Of a DNA stretch of 64,000 bases, positions 38,041 through 49,900 are shown one piece after another. The stretch is from positions 70,578,173-70,642,172 of the forward strand of contig CM037781.1 of the NCBI GenBank assembly GCA_021229015.1, read 5' to 3'. This stretch comes from Solen grandis. Lineage: Eukaryota; Mollusca; Bivalvia; Adapedonta; Solenidae. The notes beneath the pieces were generated by a model. That model saw nothing but the letters and a program-made list of their open reading frames with translations, was not told the DNA's origin and did no database searches. A program made the translations under genes and the position numbers. The first letter of the stretch is position 1. Each line of letters opens with the position of its first letter.

Positions 38041-41000
38041 TCAAACATAAAAAAGATATTGTATTAATGAGTTTATTAATTTTAATTTGTGCTAACTTTA
38101 TCAGTTTACACACTAACATGCTTGACAAAGAGAAAGTGAATACATAAATGAATGCGCCCATGGATTTACAGTGACAAATGAGTATTAAGTCTATTATTAC
38201 TTTGACAAAAAGGCCAATTTTATAATATAATAGGCATTTTATGTAATCATTTTATTATTCTTAAACATCGCACTGAAGAAAGTAAATTAATATTATAAGC
38301 GTATTTCGAAAAATTGTGATTGTCGCGTAAAACAGATACGTCACTGTTAATTCATTAAATTTACAACGGATTTACTTGTGCAATTTTAAAGTCTAAGAGT
38401 ATTTATGCAGCAATGTTATATTGTTGTTTATATGTTTGACAGATCTCGGATTTTACAAGGCCTATGTCAATAAAGAAAATATATATAAGTTTATCTGTTT
38501 TAAATATTGACTTTAATATCACTTTCAGTTGCCATAGCAACGCGATAGACTTAGTTTTAGATGTTTTTGTGTTTTTTTCAGTATGAATGAACATTATAAA
38601 TGTGAGAAGAAATACATCATATTTCACGGCAATTTGCAGCCAAAGAGTTTTAATACTAATCGAATTTGAAATATTTCGCCACAAACTCACAACCTATCCG
38701 ACTTCTTACATAGGAAAGAATGAACGGTGTGTATTGGAACAAATGACTGCAGTGTTGTTGTTTTTTGTGTGTTTGTGTTTTTTTTTGTTGTTGTTTTTTT
38801 CAAAATATTTCGGAGAATATAGGCGGCATCCCCCGTCCCCCATTTTCTTTTTTCTTTCATTCCTCCCCTAATAAATATGGCAGTTTACCTACCACTGTGG
38901 GCATGGACTCACTACTGCATTTTTATTTAAATATTATATTCTTAATAAAACTGTTCAAACATGTTGTATCATTGGTCTTATATTTTATGGAAAAATCATC
39001 ATTAAATAAGAGTAAAATACAATAAAGGGCTAAAAAATACATTGCAGTAAAATCCCCCCTTTTAAGCCCCCCCCCCCCCCCCTTTGGCCCGGACTCCTTT
39101 CTCACAACAGTGAAAAAAACACTGGAAGGGCAAGAAGCATGAAACTGTTATTTCAAAACAATAAAACACAGAGTACGCTAACAGTATGCTTTAAATAAAA
39201 CAATCGCTGGCAAAATGCAGAGAGCCTGCCTGTGTTAATTGCAGAGAGTCTGCCTTTGCTTCAAATAGTGATGTGCAGAGAGACCTCCCGTGCAACGAAA
39301 AAAAAAATAGGTTTTTTTCAAGAAATTTACATTAAAATCGGTCAATTTATCGGTATCTTCTTGAAGAATATACCTATAAGAATACATTCGATGGTCATAT
39401 TATAGACATAATCAAAGCAATAACCTGCTGAAGCCTGTAGAAAAATCCGAGGTTGTGTTCCATGTTGGTACATCACTAAACTGTTCGGCCGAGTTTCAGG
39501 TCGAAGTCGCTGATAATTGAAATTTTTAAACGCATATACATAGCAAAGATACTCTAATATTCCGTGCAATACTTAATACTGAGCAACTTAACTTTGAAAA
39601 GTGACCATTGGTCTGTTTATTTCCTTTCCATCCAGCGTTTGCTAGTGTTTATGGCAGAGAATGACCGGTGCAAACGCAGAGAGCCTGCCGATGTAGCGAT
39701 TACCGCAGAGAGCCCGCCGATATGGTTATGCACCGTGCACTTTGTCGGGGTTCATTGAGTTAAACCCAGCATTAACCTGGTTTAAACAATACAGCACACG
39801 TTTTTTTTTACACCAAAATCTGGAAATGCCCGTACCATAACCGTGCACATACCTATGTCGACAATGACTTTGTATCCGGTTCCGTTCCGGTGTATCTGGC
39901 TTATAAACATTTCATCCGTGTCGCACCAATACACCAGGTCAGTCAGGGGATTGTAGGCCACTCCGGACGGGTTGGTTACCATTGACGAATTAAGGGCCCT
40001 GACTTCGGCACCGTCCACAGATAACTGGTAAATCTTGCTGTGTGTCCAGTCTGACACATACAGGTAGTTGTCGGTCAGCGGGACTGAAGGAAAGAAAGGT
40101 CAAATATAAATAAATTAGTTATACAATATGTAGATATTTCAGAGAGAGGGGATATATTTAATAACCACAAGGAAATGGAATTCAGGAAAAGGAAAATAAC
40201 CACTTGAGGATAGAATTAAAAAAAGAGATAACCGTACTCGAGATGCAAGACTGTTTGTCGGTGCCAAGTGTATACCCGTAGTCACACTGACACAGCCTAT
40301 TTCGGCCAATGGGAATACAGATCTGATGACACCCTCCGTTCCACAGGTCACATGGTCCTGGAGAGAAAAAGTCGACAATGAAGAATAAAATACTTCTGTA
40401 AGAAAACTATTTAAGACCATTTTATGGATAAAGAATGCAACACAGTAGAGATAGCTACGAAATAAATGAAACTCTAAGCATATAAAACCAAAAGTAACGT
40501 TTCTGTTGTTATTTATTCAATATGTTTGAAATGTTGTATTTTATTTGGTTGGTTTTATTTTCGGTCATTTTGGAAAAAAAAACTTGTCTAAATAAGACAG
40601 ATGCGGTACCACGCCGTCAACATGTGGCATGATACATGTACCATATTCAGTAACATTAGTCTGACATTGGACCTAATAGTCTTCAAACTAATCTTATTCG
40701 CTGAGCGCCAAAGCAAGGCTACTATACATTGCTGGTTGGCGTTCCTGTGACCTTCCATTTTTCAGAGGCGGACGTTGAAGTCACTTGTTTATAGCTCAGT
40801 CAATCCTGGGCATTTTGGGCTTGTAAAGTTTTGATGTTAAGCTAGATGTTACTGAACCCTCCTACGAGTTTCCATAATTTTTTAGACCGCAAGTCTCAAG
40901 AGCATCGTAAGGACACCGTTAGGATATCGTGGGATCATACGATACACGCACGATAAACCAGTCGTGTGACTCGTACGCGACATAACAAGTGATGAAAAAC

Positions 41001-44000
41001 GTACGAACCTCGTAAGAGTTGTCTACGGTTATCTTAAGTTTCTTTTTTCTTACGAGTTCCTGCTTAAGCAACACGATTTCCGTATCTAAATGTTTCCACA
41101 CACAGACATACGGATATTGCAAAATGTCCATAAACACCCATTTTCGTACGATTTCATTATATCTACGGACATCGCTATGTGACTGAGGCATTATCGAAAC
41201 CGGTTTGTCACCCATTTATGATTGGAAATATTCTGCGCGGGAATTTTATTTAATGTTTGGGTTCGTCTGGATAGATGTGAGTTGTAACATTTCTAATCCT
41301 CAGATTAGGGACTATGGGTTTCACATAAATAAACCGGCCTCGGTGGCCGAGAGGTCTTGGTGCTTGGCAGTGGAGTCGATGGTTGTCGGTTCGATCCCCA
41401 TCGGGGTCGGGACGGTCTCCGTGAATGACCTACATTTTTTTTCTGATGGTCATTCGTTTTTCACCGCTGTTATAACTGGGCTGTTGTTCCGCTAAAGTAC
41501 TGTCAGAATCCTGGGAAAGAGTTCAACTTGCAAGGTTAACTGACCATTTATTAGCTCTCGGTGGTATAATTTTTAAATCAAATAAATAAAAAAAAAAGCA
41601 ATGCAGTCAAAGTTAAACACAAACACAAATAAAGCAAAAAGAAATAATACTGATCTACATTCCACATATGTAAAGCTGTGGGTTTTTAATTTCAAAAGGG
41701 AATATAATTGTTGTAGCATTTTAAAATATTGCAGAATAGAATGATAAAGGAAAACGTTTAATTGCTGTGAACAATAATAGTTTTATTGCAGAGTGTAAAA
41801 CAGAATTAAATTCTGCTGGAATGACACATGCCTTAAGGAGTACTACCGCAACAGAATACAGCGTTCGTATAAACAGCACACAATATTTAAACGCGAAAAA
41901 TATATTGGTTAACTCTAAAAGATTTATCAAAGATGCTGTATAGTTAAAAAGAGGACACATTACCAACTTTTTGCCCTGTAAAGTGGCTGCGAGGCTAGTC
42001 GGAGATTCCCAGAAAAAAAAGACTTGTTTTCTAACAATACGTTGAACCCAGTAAATGGTGTTCCCCAGAAATGTAACTAGTTTTAAATTTATCCAATTTC
42101 GGTGAATTTCCATTAAAGTCTCACAATCCGTTAAATTTCATTTAATTTTAAATACAAACGCCACGTCCACTAAATGGTTACTTATGAGCCGTGGTACTCT
42201 ATAAACACAGTGATGTCTCGTAACGGCGCCTAATCCGACACCAATTAAGTTTGTTTTTTTCTGTTTTTTTTTTCAGTAGTATAAATGTAATTGTTTCAAA
42301 CTGACTTCAATTAAATTCTCTTCTGTCACAAAAATATATGTAAACATTTAACCTTATACACAATGATATATTTACATTTACAAACCTTCTTCATCTGCCT
42401 GAAGGATCTTGTCCAACACCTTCAAGTTACGGATCAAACCTAGATGTCCCAATACCATTTTATGCAGCAAATTGTCCGGCTGAGACGTGTCTACAACCTT
42501 AATCTGGCTTGTCAACCCGAAATTCTCAGTCATTATCAAATAGTTCTGTTGAGGAAATTAGTAAGAATAAAAGCACATTACTGATTATGCAATTATGAAT
42601 TTCTCCAATCAAATATCTAGGTGAAATAGCTACATGATTTTTTAGATAAGCATCAAAGATAGAAAAGAAAATAGTATTATATAAAACGTAAAAGCGAATA
42701 ATTAAACACTTTTCGTGTGATTTTTAATTGCTGATGCTGTACTGAACTGAACCGTCAACCCAAACGATGGCTCGTTTCACTTAACTTCGTAACCTTGTTT
42801 GATCTTACTTAAGTAAGTCTATAGTGTCTACATTCTTTTTTTTTCTTTTTTTTTGTCAATAAAACTAAAATATTTCGTAAACATCTCTATTGCACTACAC
42901 AAGCTTAAAACGTTTTGTTTGAAAACCAGTGCAATTCTGAAGCTGTGAAATTTCCACATATGAAAAATATTTATGTATATTTTTGGTAAACTGTGCCCTA
43001 ATATTTAGCCATAATTATAGCGATGGCCGTGTAATTACAGATGGGGGGAAACCTGAAATATATATAATAGTATATACATTTCTTCCTGCCATGCACACTC
43101 ACTAAATTTATACATTTAATGTCATCATATAATCAAAGCGCTGAAGGCACTGAAGTTGTGTGTGTATCAAATGAAAGAGGATTTGACGAGCTGCAGGTTT
43201 AGGTTTTGTCAGATACCAAACTTATATTAAAATATGAACGATTGTTGTTTTAGATTTGTTTCCTTTGATTTAGATATGCATATTTGATATAAAAAACTTA
43301 TGAACTGTAGGCTATAGAGATAGGGAGAGTAACAGTGGTGATGTGTTAATTATTAACAGTCCGTTGAAGGAAATGGTATGTTCATCTTTAATTTCTTGAA
43401 ATTACATCGTTAACGCAAAGTTAAAGCGATTTTTTTGTCAATTTCTTGAAAATTTGACACCCGTTTATTAAATTTGCCTTGATAAACAAAATAAATGCTG
43501 CAATACTGTTCTCTCAGCACTGCCAGCGCTTTGATTTGAACTTTCAGTATCTTATATAACCGAGCGACGGCACAGTCTCTTTTTTTAGATGCAAATATCA
43601 ATGACTCGCTTCTAAGCAACTTTGGATAACAGATATACAGGCATCGGCCATTATATACTGCATAATCTAACCCCTGGATGTATCTGGGGTCGTTAGTATA
43701 GATGTAAATAACTACGTCACACACAACTAAAAATCACCGATAATTCTCGATAAAACGTTACGTCAATGACATAGAAATCACTGAGTCTATTAAAATACTA
43801 TTTCTTTGTTCCGTCGTTGTCCGTAGTTGTCTTCACTTATGTGAGTCAGTCATGACCACATCATCCGAGAATTATTTTTCTACAAAATGATCAAACGTAT
43901 GGGAACTCATATATTTACGCATAACATTTTGACTGTGTTCCTAAGTACATGTACATATATTCGATGAAACATTTGAAACAGTGAATAATACTCGCCTATT

Positions 44001-46937
44001 TTCTCCATGACACAAAAATATTTCTTTCCTTCATATATATGTTCTGTTTGCACCAGATATGAGGACTAGATATTCTAGATTTCTTAATGAGCGTATTTGT
44101 ATTATAACACTAACAACATCGGCTGTAGACGCATTTTGTGTGTGCAATATTTGGGCGAATAAGATATCTCGTATACTAAGTGTGTACCCTTGCTTACACG
44201 TGCCTTTAACTTCGTAACTATACAAGCACTGTGCTTTGCAAAGTACATCCCAAATGAAACCAAACGGTAGAAATTGATAAACCTTGGCATGAATGATTCA
44301 TAGGTAACCATACACAGAAGTAGTGGAAATAAACTTGATTATAGCTGAACTGATGTTTTCATGGCAACCGACAGAATTTATGAAACCTTATAATCCTCTC
44401 TGAAACCAATTATCAGATTTGATTTAATTTTGCATAAATTATCTCCTTATATCCCTCTTCCTTAGTTGCTAAAATGAAGTTGATTTGTGAAGCCCTTAGA
44501 GGCACAAAAGAAACACCACTTAGCCCATTACTACTAATATACTCTATATAGAACATTTCAAAATTCTTCTTCTGTGAATCCAATGGTAAGAATTTAGTTT
44601 TATTTGGCACAAATTGTCACCTTTTGGCCATCTACTATAGTTTCTATAATAATTTATTCCTTGAAATATAACGTCCCAGTCGGATCAGCTAATTTCTTTA
44701 TTTACTCATTAACTCTATGCTGCTGTTAATTTAAGTTACCTGGATTGTTGTAATTAGGTTGAGCGATCTAGCGCCACCATGGCCGACTTGATTAAACTTA
44801 TTTAATTAAACCGAACTCTAATGAGTACCGATATTCCTTACAATTTTATTATTCCCCATTATGTCGAAACCTGATGTTTACCGTTAATCATTCTTGTAAT
44901 CCGTATCAAGATCTCCTGTCCTCTTGTAAGATCTGCACTCACATTTAGAAGGTATCAAATCAAAATGACAATATAACTTGAAAGGGAGTAAGAAAATGAA
45001 TTTGAGGTTGTTGCTTACCGCATACACGCTGAGTCGATTGGGTGAATGGGAAACAGTTTGGGTATCCAAGGAAGATAACTGCGTGCCGTCTAGTTTGCAT
45101 TTCCGGATGTAACCATTATCTGACCAATATATCCTTAAAATGCACACTCATTTGGGTTAGAATTGTATAATTTCTCGGTCATGAAATATATAAACAACTA
45201 TGTATTGTAAAAGTAACAAAATTAGTGCATTAAATGTTATTTATTTCATGTTTGGTTAAAAGAGCAAAAAAAAAAATATCATCTAAAATGGATAAATAAA
45301 ACCATAAAAAAATACGTCGGCGTTTTCAATAAACTGATTTATATATAATCCAATTCAAATACATCAGATATTTAAAAACATAGTAGAAGAATATCCAGGG
45401 ACGAGGTTGATCATAGAGTAAATCGGAAAATACTTTGCTATTGTGTAGAAGAGGCATAACATGCCAGATGTTTTTTCCTTGCAATGAAGCTAGCTATTGT
45501 GGCGATGTAGTGCCCTACTTGAATTGCGAGAGTGTAGAGTTCAATTCCAGTTTGTTGTAATTGTAAGGCTTATCTTGCTTACAATTGTTCTGCTGTTACA
45601 ATATATTAGTTTAAACATAATTCATTTCAAAATACTTTAAATGGGGTCAGGCCGCAAGTTCTATCCAAATCAAGCAACGGATTAAAGATTGTTATACTCA
45701 AAAGTGGCATAAAGACATTACAAAATCAAGTCGTTGTCACCATCATACATATTTTAAAACCTAATTGAATCCCGAACGTTACCTTTGTTTCAGCATATAA
45801 AGAAATTTTAAAATAGCATTAGCCGAATTTCGATTTTCAAATCACAAACTTATCATTGAAGTTGGGAGATATACACATATACCAAAAGAACATAGAATTT
45901 GTAAATATTGTTCATCAAATAATGTACCTATCCTTGATTGTGAATTTCATGCCCCTTTTCATTGTAAAAAATATGAAAATATCACAGAACACTTTTTGTA
46001 CACATGGTACACCTCAGGATATACCCTCCACCATTTTTATCATTTATTAAGTAGCAATGATGATTCAATTATCATTAATGTATCTTGTTACATACATAAT
46101 TTACTGAATGCAATAACCTCAGGGGATTACTAAAGCATGATAATAATTAGTTCTTATATTAACTTATGTAATTCTATCTATGCCCAAATTTTATAATATT
46201 TTGGTATTAGAAAACACAACTCTCTACATTGTTATATTTATATATGTATATTGAAATGTATTATGGGCCGGAGGCGTAAATTTGCTGAATAAAGGTATTT
46301 GTTGTTGTTGTAGTAAGGTTTTTCTTGGTTACAATTGTTCTGTTGTTACAATATATTAGTTTAATCATAATTCATTTCAAAAGACTTTAAATGGGATCGG
46401 GCCACAAGTTTTATACAACTAAGTTACGGCCCTTCCCTAACAAATACAGTTTCCCGTATTGTAATAACGACGTGCATAAGATACTAACAAAAATGCATTG
46501 TATATATAGACACATATTTTGATGATAACAAATCAATGTTCTGAACACTATTTGTCACACAAACGAATGTGACACACGTGTGATATATTCGTGAGAATTT
46601 GTAATGCAAAGGGTTGCGACGTCGCCGTTTATGTAACAATTCGGTTATTTTAGCCAACGTATTTATCACTTACAATACCAACGAATATGTTGAAATTTAA
46701 TTATCAAAAGTATTGGACTCCGCCTTAGGGTTCACCGGTAATACTTAATGTCTCAAATAAAAGATCGGCCGGGGGTGTCGCACGGATACATCGCACATGT
46801 GACATATTTGTTTTGTGTGACAAATAGGGTTCGACAGAGCCTTGTGGACACAATGCGTAGACACACAAAACCCATTTAACTTGTGCATAATGTTAACTGA
46901 GGGAGAGAGAAAAAAGAAAGGGGTAGGTCATATGTCT

Positions 46938-46996
<59 letters not shown>

Positions 46997-49900
46997 TATC
47001 ACAATATGATATTTATCACAATACAATATGTTTTATACTATAATTATTTAAATTGCATTGGTTCATAATCGGTAAAATTGTCTCGCGTGTAAAAAATCTA
47101 TGATAAACTAAAAAAGAAGTCAAATTCATCATTAATATTGTTTTACCAAAACCAGCGTTTCCGTCTACGACCTTCCTTGAGGTGAAGTATAAGTTAATAT
47201 ACTCATAACAACTATGGAAATACGTCCTCCATTCGTCCCTAGCTGAGTGAAATTACATAAATACTAAAATTTAAAAAAAGGACATATAATTGACCAAGCT
47301 TTGATTTGTAATGGGAGGATAATTCTTGTGTTTATGGACTTTACTTTTTGGCCTCATATTTCATTGTTATAACTGTAATTTACTATAACTTATTAACTTA
47401 TTACTAACATGTTTGTGGCTCTGTCAAGTGTCAGGGAATTCGGACGGTCCAAGTTACCGGATGTGACGATGGTTTTTCTCTCGGTCCCAGCCAGTGTTGC
47501 CTTTTCTATCTTGAAGTTGTTCGTCGTACCTGAGATCCATATCATCTCTCTGTTGAGAAAAGGAAATAATATATACAAAGGACCAGTTGAAAGCACCACG
47601 TTCCTAGAAAAATTGGTGGGGATAGTGGTAATGATATAGGTTCATCGCTTAGTACTTAGAGTATCATGTCAGATCAGCCCGGTTTCAGGTTAATACGTAT
47701 AAATGAGAGTGATATCATGCCATTTCTTTACAGAGTGACACAGTGAGCAGCGCGATATCTGTCTCAAAGTCCCATTTTTTTTTAAATACTGTTATTGGGA
47801 TGAAATATGATTATATTTGAGCGGAGATACTAAGTTTATTTTTCACATCTGTATTTACCTGAATTAAAAGCTAACATTTAAAGGGGAGATGGGTGGAATG
47901 AAGGGCGAGATAGGGCGGAGATGGTGAAATATGTGCTTCAAGACAAAGAACATCATACACGTCATAGTTATTATAGTTCCATCCCATGGATCAACTGAAA
48001 TTAGGTGAAAACTAGTAGAAGGTACATGATTAATGGGCAGGTACTCCAAAGTTGAATAAAAACTCCATATACAGTAGTCGAATGACATTCCCGATAATGT
48101 AAAGTAAATCGGAACTAGTCTATTACTTTTCGTCAACAATTTGTCTTCATTTTAGGCTATTTTGGCAGTTGCCAAGGTACGTATATAAACTTTGAAATGA
48201 TTGACACAGTCCTTGAGATGGAGTTAAAAACTAGTGTGTGTTCAATTGATACTAGTACAGATTTTCATGATTTGCTGTTCAACCTCACTTTTGGCCTACT
48301 TAGTGATGATGTCGTAAGACAGTGCCGAATGAGTATTTTAACGATTTCCATCAATAGATATATTCATTCCTATACTCTCGAAAAAAGTTATGTACCATTG
48401 TTTGTTGAGATGACAAGATAGACTTCGTATTCACGAAATTTTAAAGTATTCTGACTAAATTATTGTTGTTTATTTGATAAATATAATAAGTTATTTTATC
48501 AAAACACGTCTTTTGATACACACTGAGACTTGTTTCGGGCCCGAGTACCTGCAGTGTATTATAATCTGTTTAACTGTCTCCATATGACTGAAGGACGGTG
48601 TGCTTCATTGCGATGGTGTTTACTCCGCCAAAGACGCGTTTTATGTACCGTAACGATAATTTCTACTCCCTATGATAAAATACCTCACAGGTAATGATTC
48701 ATACATCACCGTTCTAAGTTCTACATTACTTAAATCCCAATTAACGCTGCCTATCTTTTGTTAATTATTACATTTTTTGTCCGTGAAAGAACTACATGTG
48801 TGTGTGTGTGTGTGTGTTCACAGTCGGTTCCTAATGAAGCATCGTTTTCATTGAAGGCCTTTGAAAACGAATGCCCCCAGAGGATAGTTGGTAAGTTGTA
48901 TACAGTACACGAACCTGGTAATCGGCAACACGTTCAGCTCCCTTGGTCTTGTCAGGTTTGTATCGAGAAGTGTGTACATGGCCTGACTGGTTTGAGACAC
49001 GAGGCTGATCTTGCCGTCAGAAGAACAAAAGTAGATATTCCCGTCCGTCCAGTCCAGGGCTAGACCTGAAGAACATGTTCTAAGTAACACGTGAATAAGA
49101 CTTTATGTTTGGTATACGTATATACAATAATCGTAGACGAAACGCTTGGGGCAGGGTTTATAAACAACTAAATCAGGTTTGAATGGCCACTTAAGCCATG
49201 ATTCATTTTGCTGCTGTTGACAGGGTTAAATGGTTGCAAATGACAAGGTATATTGATTGCTTAATCAGGTTCGACTGGCCACTTAAGGCATGATTCACTG
49301 GTTGTTGACATGTGTTATTGGCCGCTGATGACTGGGTAAATTGGTCGATAGGGACAGGTGTGACCGCATAATGCAGGCTTAATTGGCATACGATTTTTAA
49401 AAAAGGTTTTAAAAATTCTTGTAGGAGTGGCTGTTACCAGGATGTTAAAAGTGTATATTGCATTATCAGTGGCTATAATTATTTTCCTGACATCCATATC
49501 TGAAATCAGTAGCACAAAACACGTGTATGTACTTTAATATATTTGGGTTATCGTCATTCTTTTTTAAGGGTGCACTATCGCATCCAGGTAGTTTTAATCA
49601 TTGAATTTCTTTCTTTTTTTTTTTTGGAGTTTAACATTTTATTGTCCCTGTCACATAGGTAGCAGTGGGTCGGGGATCCATCCCACTGACTACCTTACAA
49701 TAAATATTTATGCATATAATTGTTCATTAACTCCAGTTTTGTTATATATATACTATATAAACAGAACATGAAAAAACATAGAAAAAAAAAGAAAAGAAAA
49801 ACATGAATAGTTAATTAAATTTATCTTTAGTAGTGACGATAACATTGCTGATACATACATAAGTAATAACATGACATCACTTTCTAAGCAGTAACTAACC

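Larger units (their letters stand above)
35988..39737. mobile_element. Foldback element with ~0.56 kb inverted arms
   Basis: The left arm (35988 to about 36540) and right arm (about 39170 to 39737) are near-identical inverted copies; both contain the same 75-codon frame in opposite orientation. CACTTT flanks both ends (35982-35987, 39738-39743), consistent with a target duplication. The arms are studded with a CTCTCTGC motif inside a 14-16 base context such as 'GGCAGGCTCTCTGCA'. Part of the left arm is repeated in tandem at 36540-36690. The 2.6 kb interior has no recognisable transposase, so it looks non-autonomous. Confidence 0.85.
45134..47408 (-). other. Intron 3, with LINE 3' end and microsatellite
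   Basis: It contains the LINE remnant at 45640-46310 and an (AT)n run at 46944-46994. Partly duplicated flank text ('CTTGCTTACAATTGTTCTG' near 45576 and a relative near 46325) brackets the LINE. Confidence 0.55.

Noticed and set aside
43410..43724. Minus-strand 104-codon frame in receptor intron 4
   Set aside because: No propeller or EGF motif, no flanking splice sites in phase, and exons 4 and 5 already join without it.
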